From NCBI RefSeq assembly GCF_000092025.1, contig NC_003064.2, positions 124,001-188,000 on the forward strand: a stretch of DNA of 64,000 nt. Direction: 5' to 3'. The notes below the pieces were generated by a model. The model made no database searches. It had not been told where the DNA came from and worked only from the letters and a program-made list of their open reading frames with translations. The translations under genes were made by a program, and so were the position numbers. The DNA is from Agrobacterium fabrum str. C58 (GTDB lineage Bacteria > Pseudomonadota > Alphaproteobacteria > Rhizobiales > Rhizobiaceae). This document shows positions 43,919 to 54,199 of the stretch, one piece after another; position 1 is the first letter of the stretch, and each line of letters starts with the position of its first letter.

Positions 43919-45091
43919 ATGGCTCAGGAAGACGAGGATCGCATCCCCGGAGAGCGTGCCGAAACCGTCACCAGTCGTCAGATCGACAACAGCCCTCTCT
44001 TGAAACGCGGCGCTGTTGCCATTGCGATCATCGCGTTTGTCAGCTTCGCGCTTTGGTCGACGACGGGAAAGAAGGGAAGGGATGAAAATGTTCAGCCCGA
44101 ACGGATCATTATTCGTCAGACGACCCCCTTCGAGGCCGCAAAAGAGAAAGTTGAACCGGACCAGGCGCTCCCTGAAGTAAAATTGCCAACGCCTGTCGTC
44201 GAACCGGTCATTGAAGAGCAGGATAAGCTGCTCGATTCCGCCCGCCGCGCGCCCGTGATGGCCTTCAGTGGAGGGCAGAGGAATCGGAAAGAGCTGAGGG
44301 AAGGTGACAGCTCTTATCCTTCCGACAACAGCAATTTCGTGCCGCTCGACAACAATATGTCTGTTCAGAACCAGCAAAACAATGAGCAGCAGAGTTTCGA
44401 TGGCCTGCTGCGGCCAACGCGGCTTGAAGGCTCAAGGGCCGGTACACTCGGAAACCGCAATTTCATCGTCGCGATGGGAACGACCATTCCCTGCGTTCTT
44501 GAAACCGCGTTAGCATCCGACCAGCCGGGTTTTACCACTTGTGTGATCAACCGCGATGTTCTCTCTGACAATGGCAGGGTGGTCTTGATGGAAAAGGGCA
44601 CGCAGGTTGTCGGCGAATATCGTGGAGGGCTTCAACGCGGGCAAGAGCGCCTGTTCATTCTCTGGAATCGCGCGAAAACGCCGAAGGGCGTTATCGTCAC
44701 TCTCGCATCACCAGCAACCGACGCACTGGGTCGTGCCGGTGTCGACGGCCATGTCGACACCCATTGGTGGGAGCGGTTCGGCAGCGCTCTTCTGCTTTCC
44801 ATTGTCGGGGACGCGACGAACTATGCAAGCAGTCGGCTGCAGGACAGCGATGTCGACGCGCAAAAAACAACGAGTGCCAGTCAACAGGCGGCCGCCATCG
44901 CGGTCGAGCAGTCCATCAATATCCCGCCGACACTCAATAAGCACCAAGGTGAACCGGTTTCGATCTTTGTCGCTCGCGATCTCGACTTTTCCGGCATCTA
45001 CGGTCTTCGGGTGACCGAACCCAGAAACCGCGTTTTCGATCGTGCAGTCCTGGGGGATTTCGCGCCACGATCGACGCTCCTAACGAAATAG
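43919..45091 (+). CDS. avhB10: VirB10-type T4SS scaffold protein
   Basis: 390 residues: cytoplasmic N-tail, transmembrane helix (GAVAIAIIAFVSFALW), Pro/Glu-rich periplasmic linker and C-terminal TrbI domain with GTTIPCVLETALASDQPGFTTCVI, TQVVGEYRGGLQRGQERLFILW and DGHVDTHWWERFG. Spans both membranes in complex with VirB7 and VirB9. Confidence 0.94.
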   Translation: MAQEDEDRIPGERAETVTSRQIDNSPLLKRGAVAIAIIAFVSFALWSTTGKKGRDENVQPERIIIRQTTPFEAAKEKVEPDQALPEVKLPTPVVEPVIEEQDKLLDSARRAPVMAFSGGQRNRKELREGDSSYPSDNSNFVPLDNNMSVQNQQNNEQQSFDGLLRPTRLEGSRAGTLGNRNFIVAMGTTIPCVLETALASDQPGFTTCVINRDVLSDNGRVVLMEKGTQVVGEYRGGLQRGQERLFILWNRAKTPKGVIVTLASPATDALGRAGVDGHVDTHWWERFGSALLLSIVGDATNYASSRLQDSDVDAQKTTSASQQAAAIAVEQSINIPPTLNKHQGEPVSIFVARDLDFSGIYGLRVTEPRNRVFDRAVLGDFAPRSTLLTK

Positions 45092-45099
45092 GGCGCGAA

Positions 45100-46110
45100 A
45101 TGTCAGAGAGGCAAGAATCGGCTGTCGTCAGCGAGCTGTTGAAGCCGTTTTCGACATTCCTTCAGGACAAGTCTCTCCTAGAGGTGATTGTCAATCGGCC
45201 CGGGCAGGTGTTGACGGAAGGTCCCGGTGGGTGGCGGACCTATGAAATGCCGGAGCTGACCTTCGAAAAGCTCATGCGTCTTGCCCGGGCAGTCGCAAGT
45301 TTTTCCCATCAGTCGATTGATGAGACGCGTCCAATATTGTCGGCGACGCTACCCGGGAACGAACGAATCCAGATCGTCATCCCCCCGGCGACCATCAATG
45401 ACACTGTCAGCATGACAATCCGCAAGCCTTCTTCGGTCGACTTCAGTCTTGATGATCTGGAGGAAAAGGGATTTTTCCAGACAGCGTGCGCAGCGACCAG
45501 TACCTCCTCCTCCGCGCAGGATGAGGAACTGTGTGAAACATATCGTGCCGGCCGTTTTAAGGATTTCCTGCGGCAGGCCGTCATCGCTCGAAAAAACATC
45601 ATCATTTCTGGCGCCACAGGTTCGGCGAAAACGACACTTTCCAAAGCATTGATCAAGCATATTCCCGAAAACGAGAGGGTCATTTCAATCGAGGACACTC
45701 CCGAGCTCGTTATCTCACAACCGAACCACGTGCGCTTGTTCTACTCGAAAGGACGGCAGGGGCTTTCGCGTGCCGGACCGAAAGAGCTTCTCGAATCCTG
45801 TCTTCGTATGCGGCCGGATAGGATTCTGCTTCAGGAGCTTCGCGATGGGACGGCCTTTTATTATATCCGGAACGTGAATTCAGGCCATCCTGGCTCAATA
45901 ACCACGGTCCATGCGAACTCGGCCGAATTGGCTTTTGAGCAGCTGGTCCTCCTCGTCAAGGAATCGGAGGGCGTTGCAGGCTTGGATCGGGCCGACATCG
46001 TGGCTTTGTTGAAGGCGAGTATCGATATCGTCGCCCAGTGCAGGAGAAACAAAGGAAACTTTCGGCTGTCTGAGGTTTATTTCAGGTGTGAGCGTAAAGC
46101 CAAGGACTAG
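45100..46110 (+). CDS. avhB11: VirB11-type T4SS ATPase with variant Walker A
   Basis: 336 residues. N-terminal domain (FLQDKSLLEVIVNRPGQV), then ATPase domain: ISGATGSAKTTLSKAL where the last Walker A Gly is Ala (codon GCG at about 45625), Asp-box VISIEDTPELV, Walker B RMRPDRILLQELR and His-box SGHPGSITTVHANS. Otherwise full length. Last gene of the secretion operon. Confidence 0.92.
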   Translation: MSERQESAVVSELLKPFSTFLQDKSLLEVIVNRPGQVLTEGPGGWRTYEMPELTFEKLMRLARAVASFSHQSIDETRPILSATLPGNERIQIVIPPATINDTVSMTIRKPSSVDFSLDDLEEKGFFQTACAATSTSSSAQDEELCETYRAGRFKDFLRQAVIARKNIIISGATGSAKTTLSKALIKHIPENERVISIEDTPELVISQPNHVRLFYSKGRQGLSRAGPKELLESCLRMRPDRILLQELRDGTAFYYIRNVNSGHPGSITTVHANSAELAFEQLVLLVKESEGVAGLDRADIVALLKASIDIVAQCRRNKGNFRLSEVYFRCERKAKD

Positions 46111-46128
46111 CAAACTGATCGATTCACG

Positions 46129-46715
46129 CATGGTTTCGTTGCCGGAAATCTGGTCATCGACATGAGCTCGATTTCACCTATTGCTACGAAGGGTTTTGCC
46201 GCGCGCATCGAGGAAATGGGATGTGATTATCTCGACGCGCCGGTGTCAGCCGGCGAGGTTGGCGCCAAGGCGGCGTCGCTGACGATCTTGGTCGGCGGCA
46301 GATCGGATGTGTTCGAACGCGCAAAGCCGTTGTTCGAAAAGATGGGCAAGAACATAACCCTGATCGGTGACGGGGGAAATTGTCAGGTTGCCAAGGTTCC
46401 CAACCAGATCGTGGTTGCCCTCAACACTCAGGCCGTTTCAGAAGTCCTTCGCTTTTCCAGCAAAGCAAGTGCGGATCCCGCCACCGTCCGCAAGTCGTTG
46501 TGGGCGGCTTTGCCGCGTCGCGCGTTCTGGACGTTCACGGCGAACCGATGATCAACGAAACCTTCGAGCCCTGCTTTCGGATACGCCTCTATCACAAGGA
46601 CATATACTGGCGATGGATGCGGCGCGTCTGCTGGAGCTTATGCTGCCAAACACTGCGATGGTTCATCAATGGCCTAGGCGACAAAGACCTCTCGGCGCTA
46701 ATCAATGTCTTATAG
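46129..46715 (+). pseudogene. Remnant of a 3-hydroxyisobutyrate/tartronate-semialdehyde reductase (GarR-like)
   Basis: Pieces of one protein lie in all three plus frames: GNLVIDMSSISPIATKGFAARIEEMGCDYLDAPVSAGEVGAKAASLTILVGG to about 46490 (frame A), then VGGFAASRVLDVHGEPMINETFEPCFRIRLYHKD (frame B), AMDAARLLELMLPNTAMVHQ (frame C), and NGLGDKDLSAL (frame B again). The N-terminal Rossmann part is absent. It is a truncated, multiply frameshifted copy, dead by any reading, left at the end of the T4SS operon. Confidence 0.85.
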
Positions 46716-47060
46716 TTCGAACGAGACCTCCTGATTGACAGTAGGCAATCCAGCGTAAACCGCGCAATATCAGAAGATGAGCCCATCGGTAGGGCCGCAA
46801 GAACGTTTGCGAGGGACTGTGCGTAGTCATTTCGACTCACCATCCTGAAACGCAGTGAAGAGCAGCGAGAGTCTGGAGCCGATAAATGGGCGTCACTTGA
46901 GAATGGGCGATCGCTAAGGCGCGCGTCCTACAGGATTTGCTCTTTCGACAGGTGTCGATGGCAACGGTTCTGCGTAACTTCCACGTAATTTTCGGCGGCC
47001 ATACGTCTTTGCCTCAGAGGTCGACGGACGGCCGCAGTGGCGGTGAACGAAAGGACAGGC
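46716..47060. other. Intergenic gap after the decayed reductase
   Basis: About 345 bp. Frames here are fragments of the remnant or antisense to it, and I see no gene. The sequence just before 47061 carries the start region of the small lipoprotein gene (GGACAGG at 47052-47058). Confidence 0.4.
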
Positions 47061-47345
47061 ATGAAAAAGATCATTTCGGGTGTACTCGTTTGCGTGGCAC
47101 TGACCGCGTGCAGCCAGACCGAAAAGGGCGCCGGCATTGGCGCGGCGAGCGGTGCTATCATCGGTGGGTTGGCAAGCGGTACTTGGGAAGGCGCCGCGGT
47201 GGGAGCCGCCGCAGGCGGCGCGGGTGGCGCTGTGATAGGCAACATCAGCGAACGTCAGGACCGGAACCGCCGCGACCGCTGGGAACAACGGGATCGCCGC
47301 GACTACAACTGCAGATACCGGGATTATTACGGTCGCTGCCGATAG
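47061..47345 (+). CDS. Glycine-zipper lipoprotein
   Basis: 94 residues from ATG 47061, with GGACAGG just before it. Lipobox LVCVALTAC (Cys15), then a Gly/Ala-rich membrane-inserting zipper (GAGIGAASGAIIGGLASG and GAAVGAAAGGAGGAVIGN) and a basic, Tyr/Arg-rich tail. YMGG/17-kDa-antigen-like envelope protein. No operon partner. Confidence 0.88.
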   Translation: MKKIISGVLVCVALTACSQTEKGAGIGAASGAIIGGLASGTWEGAAVGAAAGGAGGAVIGNISERQDRNRRDRWEQRDRRDYNCRYRDYYGRCR

Positions 47346-47552
47346 AGATTGCAGTCGGGCTGCCTCACGTCAAAGGTGAGAGCGATACCGACGAACCCCG
47401 GTTCTTCGGTCTCGGCGTCCGAAGCAGTTTTATGACATCCGGCAATCTGACGGTCATGACGTCACGAACGTCGAGTTTATCTCGACCAAGGGTCGTAGTT
47501 TTGCTGTAAGGATTTTCGGAAACGATAGTCCGACTTGAACGTGTAGCCGACT

Positions 47553-48227
47553 ATGAAACTTCTGCTTATCGAAGATGATCCGGAAATGACGGATGCCTTG
47601 AAGGTAGCCCTCTCGCAACACGGCATTGTTCTTGATGCCGTTGGCGATCTGGCAACGGCGCGGGAAGCGATCATTATGGCGGATTATGATATCGTCCTTA
47701 TCGATCGACAACTGCCGGATGGTGATGGCAGTACCTTCCTCGCCGATTTACGCCGCGCGGGTTCAAATACACGATCGATCATCATCTCCGCTCTGAGGTC
47801 GACCGACGAGCGAATTTCGGGGCTGAATGACGGTGCTGACGATTACTTACCGAAGCCCTTCGAAATCCCCGAACTGGTCGCGAGAATGAGCGCCGTGCTG
47901 AGGCGGGCACCGACAACCGGCCCGTTCGTCCTGTCGGCAGGAAACGTCACCTATGATCGTGTTTCATGTGACGTGCATGTCAACGGCATCCGGCTTGCGC
48001 TCACCCGCAGGGAACTGCTCATCATCGAAACGCTTCTGAGAAACCGCGGTCGTACCGTGTTGCGCTCGTCCCTTGAGGGTCAGGTCTATTCCTTTGACGA
48101 CGAGATCCAGTCGAACTCACTGGAATCCAATATGTCTCGCCTGCGCCGAAAGCTTGGCGAAGCGGAGGCCGACATTGTCATCAAGAACATTCGAGGCATA
48201 GGCTATTATCTTCATGAGCAGAAATAG
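47553..48227 (+). CDS. OmpR-family response regulator
   Basis: 224 residues. Canonical receiver: acidic pair ED-D (LLIEDDPEM), phosphoacceptor in IVLIDRQLPDGDG, switch Lys in YLPKPFE. C-terminal winged helix with RELLIIETLLRNRGRTV and SNSLESNMSRLRRKLGE. Overlaps the kinase gene; the pair is next to a MacAB-like pump it may control. Confidence 0.92.
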   Translation: MKLLLIEDDPEMTDALKVALSQHGIVLDAVGDLATAREAIIMADYDIVLIDRQLPDGDGSTFLADLRRAGSNTRSIIISALRSTDERISGLNDGADDYLPKPFEIPELVARMSAVLRRAPTTGPFVLSAGNVTYDRVSCDVHVNGIRLALTRRELLIIETLLRNRGRTVLRSSLEGQVYSFDDEIQSNSLESNMSRLRRKLGEAEADIVIKNIRGIGYYLHEQK

Positions 48228-49578
48228 GATGACCAGCACCTCCCTTCGCTGGCGGTTCACTTTTGGTTTTATCGTCCTCCAGCTCTGCGCCGTCATTGCC
48301 TCGCTCAGCCTGGTTTTCTATCTTCTTTCCGGCCTCAAGCCCGATGTGGCGATTACGTCCATCTGGCTGTCTCAGGAAATCGCAGATTCAGTCCGTCTCG
48401 AGCCGAATGGCCGTGCAAGTCTGATGCCGACGGCTGAACTTAAAGAGATTATGGAAGACTCGCCTAACCTTTGGTTCGTGGCAGATCTGGGAAAAGATAT
48501 CGTTCTGGCACATGGCACGCCTCCCGGGAAAATTGCCGACAACATGCCATTCTTGCGGACGTTCAGAAGTGTCGAAATTCATGGCGATCTAGATGATCCG
48601 TTGAGTGTGGGCCGCGTGGAGCGTTTCGACACCCGGGCCGGTGAGGCGACGATTTTTGCTGGCGGTGTTCCGATGTCTCAATATGGTGTGACCGTGCTGT
48701 TGGGGAACCTTGCCATCGGTATTCCGGCGCTGATCCTCATCGCCATCTCGCTCATTGGCGCTCCGGTTGTCACACGCTGGGCTTTGCGATCCTTCAGCGA
48801 TCTGACCACGCGTCTTGACAGGATCGATCTCGACACACGTGGCGCCCTGGTGGAAGAGCGGGGCTTGCCCACTGAGGTGCTTCGTCTGGTGCGCGACATC
48901 AACAGGGCGCTGCGTCGTCTCGATAATGGCTTCGAGGCGACGGAGCGCTTCTTCGTCAACGCGGCGCATGAACTTCGAACGCCGATCGCTGTCCTGCAGG
49001 TGAGGATTGATACGCTTTCACCAAGTTCTGACAAGACCCACCTGCAGACGGCCATCAAGCGACTGACAGCGATCGCGAACCAGCTTCTCGACACCGAGAA
49101 GTACCGGCAGAAGCCCCAGCAGAATGCACCTGTCGATCTCAACAGCGTTGTGTCGAAGGTCGTCGCCGACCTTGCTCCCCTGGCCATCGCCGAAGGCTAC
49201 GAGATTTCATTCGACAGCGACGCGCAAGACGTGTTCGTCCCTGGTGATGCCGAATCTCTGGAGCGTGCATTCGTCAATCTGGTACGGAATGCAGTCCAGT
49301 ACGGAGGTGGAAGAGGACAGATATCGGTCGGTATTGAGGCTGACGGCAGCGTGACCGTAGCCGATCAGGGCTGCGGAATTGCTGGCGACAAGCATTCGCG
49401 CATATTCGAACCGTTCTACCGGGTTAACCCTCACGGCTCAGGTGCGGGCCTGGGGCTCAGTATGGTCAATGAGATCGTGACCCGCCATGGCGGTTACGTC
49501 GAGCTCTCTTCCGCACCAGGCAAGGGCAGCACCTTTGTGGTGCGCTGGCGCGAAATGCGCGTTTTCAAACAGCGGTAG
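48214..49578 (+). CDS. Two-component sensor histidine kinase
   Basis: 454 residues from ATG 48214, overlapping the regulator by 14 bp; ATG 48229 is an alternative. Two transmembrane helices (about 15-40 and 165-190) flank a periplasmic sensor of about 120 residues. HAMP-like linker, H-box NAAHELRTPIAVLQ (His252), N-box NLVRNAVQYGG and G-boxes DQGCGIAG and GAGLGLSMVNEIV. A complete kinase. Confidence 0.93.
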   Translation: MSRNRMTSTSLRWRFTFGFIVLQLCAVIASLSLVFYLLSGLKPDVAITSIWLSQEIADSVRLEPNGRASLMPTAELKEIMEDSPNLWFVADLGKDIVLAHGTPPGKIADNMPFLRTFRSVEIHGDLDDPLSVGRVERFDTRAGEATIFAGGVPMSQYGVTVLLGNLAIGIPALILIAISLIGAPVVTRWALRSFSDLTTRLDRIDLDTRGALVEERGLPTEVLRLVRDINRALRRLDNGFEATERFFVNAAHELRTPIAVLQVRIDTLSPSSDKTHLQTAIKRLTAIANQLLDTEKYRQKPQQNAPVDLNSVVSKVVADLAPLAIAEGYEISFDSDAQDVFVPGDAESLERAFVNLVRNAVQYGGGRGQISVGIEADGSVTVADQGCGIAGDKHSRIFEPFYRVNPHGSGAGLGLSMVNEIVTRHGGYVELSSAPGKGSTFVVRWREMRVFKQR

Positions 49579-49824
49579 GGGCTGTCGCCTGCGCCAACAG
49601 GTCAAGGCGTTTTCATCCGTCAATGTTGGCTGAGCACGGCCGCGATCGCTTGATGTCGGGGGGAGATTTCTGGGACGCCATCCACATTACAAACACTTTT
49701 TGACGATCGGTTGATTTTACAGTGCTTGCCAAACGGATAGGCGCGACGACCGCTCTCCGTAATTTTCAGGTAACTCTCGTGACAGAGAAAGCCCGCAAAT
49801 TTCAATAGCATGGGCCACGACTAA

Positions 49825-51018
49825 ATGACACGACACATTACCCGCAAGCGTTTCATCCTGGCGGCGGCAACACTTGTCGGTCTGCTGGGCGTCTGGCTCC
49901 TGTTTCTGCGTCCGCCGGCGAAGCTTGAACTGGTGACGGCGCAGGCACGAACGGGTGACATTGAAGAGGTTGTGTTGGCGACAGGGGTTCTCGAACCGCT
50001 CGAGCTGGTGCGTGTTGGCGCCCAGGCGTCGGGTCGCGTTGAGCGACTGTCGGTCGAGGTCGGTGACGTCGTCGAGGCTGGTCAATTGGTGGCCGAGATC
50101 GATTCCCAGACCCGGCGCAACACCTTGCGGGACCGGGAGGCCGCCCTGGCCAACATCCGTGCCGTGCACGCCGCGCGTATGGCCGGTCTGGTCAAAGCCC
50201 GGAAGGATTTCGAGCGCGAGCGTGAACTGCTGGCGGGAGGCTCGATACCGCGTGCCCAGTATGACGCGGCTGTCGCCACGTTAGACAGTGCGCGCGCGGA
50301 GGTCCAGGCGCTGGACGCTCAGATCACCCAGGCGCAGGTCGCGCTGGCGTCTGCGGACATAGAGCTGGGCTATACCCGCATCACCGCCCCGATCGCCGGC
50401 ACCGTGGTGGCGATCGTCACTGAGGAAGGTCAAACCGTCAATGCCCTGCAGACCGCGCCGACCATCGTTATGATCGCGCGATTGGACAGAATGAAGGTGC
50501 GCGCGGATATTTCCGAGGCTGACGTCGTTCGTGTACGGCGGGGCATGCCGGTCTGGTTCAGTATTCTCGGCGACCCGAAGCGTCGTTTCGATGGGGAATT
50601 GCGCCAGGTGGAACCGGCTCCAGCCTCCATCGCCAACGACGGCAGCTCTGCTGCAAGGGAGCTTGGCTCAACCAAAGGTGCTGTCTATTACACCGGGCTG
50701 ATCGACGTCGCAAACGCGGACGGGGTTCTGCGGCCCTCCATGACGGCGCAGGTGTCCATTGTTCTCAGCCGCGTCAGCGGCGCCGTGCTGGCGCCGCTGA
50801 GTGCTGTGGAGGGTGCGCCGCGGGCTGGCGATACGGCACGCATCCGGGTGCTCGACGCGGCAAGCGAGGTCCAGATCCGGCAGGTTCAGGTCGGCGTCGA
50901 CAACGGCGCGGACATCCAGATCCTTAGTGGTCTTCAGGCAGGCGAGACCATCGTTCTGGGAGCATCCACGGATGAACGCACAGATGGCCAGGCTCAATTG
51001 GCCGCGGCGAAGCGATAG
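49825..51018 (+). CDS. macA: Periplasmic adaptor protein, MacA/HlyD-like
   Basis: 397 residues. N-terminal transmembrane anchor (FILAAATLVGLLGVWLLFL), lipoyl-like domain (VGAQASGRVERLSVEVGDVVEAGQLVAEID), a long coiled coil (about 90-165) and beta-barrel/MP domains (YTRITAPIAGTVVAI). It lies 9 bp before MacB, so the two form an efflux unit using a TolC-type channel encoded elsewhere. Substrate unknown. Confidence 0.88.
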   Translation: MTRHITRKRFILAAATLVGLLGVWLLFLRPPAKLELVTAQARTGDIEEVVLATGVLEPLELVRVGAQASGRVERLSVEVGDVVEAGQLVAEIDSQTRRNTLRDREAALANIRAVHAARMAGLVKARKDFERERELLAGGSIPRAQYDAAVATLDSARAEVQALDAQITQAQVALASADIELGYTRITAPIAGTVVAIVTEEGQTVNALQTAPTIVMIARLDRMKVRADISEADVVRVRRGMPVWFSILGDPKRRFDGELRQVEPAPASIANDGSSAARELGSTKGAVYYTGLIDVANADGVLRPSMTAQVSIVLSRVSGAVLAPLSAVEGAPRAGDTARIRVLDAASEVQIRQVQVGVDNGADIQILSGLQAGETIVLGASTDERTDGQAQLAAAKR

Positions 51019-51027
51019 GGCGGCGCC

Positions 51028-52974
51028 ATGACGGAACCACTGATACGCGTACGCGGGGTATCCCGCGCTTTTCCCGCAGGCGACGAGATGGTGCGCGTGC
51101 TGAAAGACGTCGACCTCGACATCGAGGCCGGCGAGATGATGGCCATCATCGGTGCTTCGGGTTCTGGCAAGTCGACCCTGATGAACATCCTTGGCTGCCT
51201 CGATCGTCCAACGACTGGCAGTTACTGGATCGAGGGGCGCGAGACGTCGAAAATGGCCGTGGACGAACTGGCTGCACTACGCCGTGAGCGTTTTGGTTTC
51301 ATCTTTCAGCGCTACCATCTGCTTGGCGATCTCAGCGCGGCCAGCAACGTCGAGGTGCCGGCCATCTATGCCGGGCGCAGCCGATCCGACCGGCACAAGC
51401 GAGCGATCTCCTTGTTGACCCGGCTGGGCCTGGCCGAGCGGACGGGCAATATCCCGAGCAAGCTTTCGGGCGGCCAGCAGCAGCGGGTGTCGATCGCCCG
51501 CGCCCTGATGAATGGCGGCGAGATAATTCTGGCCGACGAACCGACCGGAGCGCTGGATACGCACAGTGGCGCCGAGGTTATGAAGATCCTGCGCGAGCTT
51601 CACGCCGAAGGACACACCATCATCCTCGTCACTCACGACAAGAAGATCGCCGAACATGCGGATCGGGTTGTAGAGATAAGCGACGGCGTTATCATTTCCG
51701 ATGAACGCAATGTATCGAGGTCCACGACGGCCCGTCCCATCCGCGAACACGGGCCGAGCGCGGGCTGGCGCGGCGCAATTGACCGGATGACTGAGGCCCT
51801 TCGTATGGCGGGCGCGGCAATATGGGCGCACAAAATGCGCTCGCTTCTGACCATGCTCGGTATCATCATTGGCATCGCCTCGGTGGCGGCTATCTCGGCA
51901 CTGGGAGCCGGCTCGCAGCAACAAATCCTGAGCAGTATCAGTTCACTCGGCACCAACACGATCGAGGTGCGGGCCGGTAAAGGCTTCGGCGATCTGGAAG
52001 CGGGCAAGATACGGACGCTGGTTCCCGCCGATGCAGAAGCGCTGGTGAACCAGCCCTATGTCGACAGCGTGACACCAACCGTCACGACGAGCGTAACTGT
52101 CAAGCGCGCCGCTGTGGCCGTCAATGCGTCGGTCACCGGAGTTGGCGCCGACTTCTTTCGTGTACGGGGCCTTGAGCTGGCGCATGGACAACTGTTCGAC
52201 GCCCAGGATGTTATCGCCTACAGCCAGAATGTGGTGATCGATGCAAGTGCCGCGCGAGACCTGTTTCCAGACCGGGTTAACCCGGTGGGGCAGGTCATCC
52301 TTCTGGGCACAATGCCGGCGAGGGTTGTGGGTGTGACGAAACGGGAAAACTCTTTCGGCCCGGCGGTTGATACGTTGACCGTTTATGCGCCTTACACAAC
52401 CGTCATGGGCCGCATGCTGGGTCGTCCGAACGTCGACGGCATAACGGTCCGTATCAGAGACGATGTCGATCCGGGCAATGTCGAGGCCGCAGTTACGCGC
52501 CTTATCGAGCGTCGGCATGGCGCGAAAGACTTCTTCCTCACCAACTCGGCGACCATTCGCGAGACTATCGAGACCACCACGCAAACCCTGACGCTGCTGA
52601 TTTCGTCAGTCGCCGTGATCTCGCTGATCGTCGGCGGCATTGGCGTGATGAATATCATGCTGGTATCCGTGACCGAACGCACCAAGGAGATCGGCGTTCG
52701 TGTGGCCGTCGGCGCGCGCCGCAGCGACATCCTCTCCCAGTTCCTGATCGAGGCTGTCATGGTCTGCCTTGTCGGCGGCCTCATGGGGATCATGCTCGCC
52801 CTCGGGATCAGCGCTCTTTTCAATTTGTTGAGCCCCGACTTCAAGATGATCTTCTCTCCTGGCTCCATTATTGTGGCCTTCGCCTGCTCCACCCTGATCG
52901 GTATTGTTTTCGGCTTCCTTCCCGCCCGCAATGCGGCAAAGCTGGACCCGATAGAAGCCTTGGCTCGCGATTGA
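51028..52974 (+). CDS. macB: MacB-type ABC transporter (ATPase-permease fusion)
   Basis: 648 residues, the normal MacB length. N-terminal ATPase with Walker [10 protein letters not shown], signature [15 protein letters not shown] and Walker [12 protein letters not shown]. Then a transmembrane helix (about 270-295, [21 protein letters not shown]), a large periplasmic domain and the FtsX block ([39 protein letters not shown]). Family members export macrolides, siderophores or peptides. Confidence 0.93.
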   Translation: MTEPLIRVRGVSRAFPAGDEMVRVLKDVDLDIEAGEMMAIIGASGSGKSTLMNILGCLDRPTTGSYWIEGRETSKMAVDELAALRRERFGFIFQRYHLLGDLSAASNVEVPAIYAGRSRSDRHKRAISLLTRLGLAERTGNIPSKLSGGQQQRVSIARALMNGGEIILADEPTGALDTHSGAEVMKILRELHAEGHTIILVTHDKKIAEHADRVVEISDGVIISDERNVSRSTTARPIREHGPSAGWRGAIDRMTEALRMAGAAIWAHKMRSLLTMLGIIIGIASVAAISALGAGSQQQILSSISSLGTNTIEVRAGKGFGDLEAGKIRTLVPADAEALVNQPYVDSVTPTVTTSVTVKRAAVAVNASVTGVGADFFRVRGLELAHGQLFDAQDVIAYSQNVVIDASAARDLFPDRVNPVGQVILLGTMPARVVGVTKRENSFGPAVDTLTVYAPYTTVMGRMLGRPNVDGITVRIRDDVDPGNVEAAVTRLIERRHGAKDFFLTNSATIRETIETTTQTLTLLISSVAVISLIVGGIGVMNIMLVSVTERTKEIGVRVAVGARRSDILSQFLIEAVMVCLVGGLMGIMLALGISALFNLLSPDFKMIFSPGSIIVAFACSTLIGIVFGFLPARNAAKLDPIEALARD

Positions 52975-53358
52975 TGGCTGGAAAGGTGTGTGATGGTATA
53001 GTGAAGAATAGCAGTGGGCATTTCCGTTTTGGAATTCCAATTGGAAATCAGTCTCGCAAGTAGCTGGAGAACTGACTGCTTCCGAGTTCACGGCCTGATG
53101 ATCGGCGGTCTTCACAGTATGGTCTAACGGCATTTCTAAATCAAACCTCTGCCTCCGATTCATTTCCTTCCCCGATCAAGATCCTGGTCGGCACGGTCGC
53201 ATCGCCCTGAGACGGCAGCGGGTCTCAGACCGCAGGGCAACGGACGGTCCTTTCGGTTTGTCATAACTTGTCTGCTTTGGGCTTTCATCGAGAAACCTGC
53301 AAAGCAGACGTCCGGCCCGACCAGACCTATTGACCACGATCAGCCCGAAGTGGCCATT
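52975..53358. other. Intergenic gap after macB with an inverted repeat
   Basis: About 384 bp without a gene. At 53021-53047 TTTCC and GGAAA arms flank TTGGAATTCCAA (53029-53040), a perfect 12-bp palindrome. No T-tract follows on either strand, so an operator or a decayed element end is as likely as a terminator. Confidence 0.4.
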
Positions 53359-53677
53359 TCATCGATCCGGCGCACGTTCGCTAGGCTGAACCGTCAGATA
53401 GCTGGTTGGAGTATGGTTGGTAACCACAGCCGGCCCCTCCGGTTCTCCTGGACCGTAAAACAGACGATTGACCGAGTCATAAAGCAGGATCCCCATCGAC
53501 GTGGACGACGGCCACACCTTGAATATCACCCCAATCGCTGGTTCTTATCAGCGCGCCGATAGGCCAGCCGAGCGACCTCAACACCCGGCAGACGTCATTC
53601 CACAGCGTATATGGCGCGACCTGATCATACGTCATGCCGGTGAGCATTTGCCGAACGCGAACCCCCACAGCCGTCAT
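53359..53677 (-). pseudogene. Frameshifted small gene of unknown function
   Basis: From ATG 53677 the minus strand reads a protein-like frame (MTAVGVRVRQMLTGMTYDQV; VLRSLGWPIGALIRTSDWG) to a stop at 53477. The next frame carries on without a break of sense: LLYDSVNRLFYGPGEPEGPA and VVTNHTPTSYLTVQP to TGA 53359. One extra base near 53487, by the GGATCC word, explains it. About 105 residues if repaired; no family recognised. Upstream sequence (to 53767) has no clear start. Confidence 0.5.
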
Positions 53678-53751
53678 CCCTTGGCAATTGTGAGTGAAAG
53701 GGAAATCGAACTTGGCCGGGCTGGCGCAGTGACATGGTTGAGCTCCTTGAT

Positions 53752-54024
53752 TCACGAATCTCGGCATATTGCCTTTCGACTCATGCCCTCCTCCTCCAGT
53801 CCAAGCAGGCCGGACTTGCAGATTCGCAACCGGCCGACTTTCTCCGTGGTGACGAGGCCCGCTTGCTTCAGGACGCCGACGTGCTTCTTCATGCCCGTGA
53901 GGCTAATGTGGAATTTCGCGGCGAGCTCCCTGATCGAAGCGTTGTGACGTCCAAGCTGCTCCCGGATGCCGCGTCGCGTGGCGTCCGAAAGCGCGGCGAA
54001 ATGGGCATCGAGGCGGTCCGCCGC
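53752..54024 (-). pseudogene. ArsR-family regulator remnant
   Basis: The frame reads RLDAHFAALSDATRRGIREQLGRHNASIRELAAKFHISLTGMKKHVGVLKQAGLVTTEKVGRLRICKSGLLGLEEEG, a standard ArsR winged helix. Upstream no ATG in frame is found; the expected N-terminus-like VVERS lies in another frame near 54090. After LEEEG the usual helical C-terminus is replaced by a short tail and stop. Both ends appear frameshifted. The intact core could still come from a non-ATG start. Confidence 0.6.
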
Positions 54025-54199
54025 TGTAACTCGATTCCCAGCGTGACGGCCGGTCCGCTCCTGAAAGACACGCGACCTACACTTCGTTCGACCACGCTAT
54101 GATGGTACAAAGTGGAATGAGGAAGGAGAGCTAGCAGGTGGTAGTATCCAGTTAGCTCCCGCTCTCGTATGTTTAAATCGTGGACCCACGGGAGTGTGT

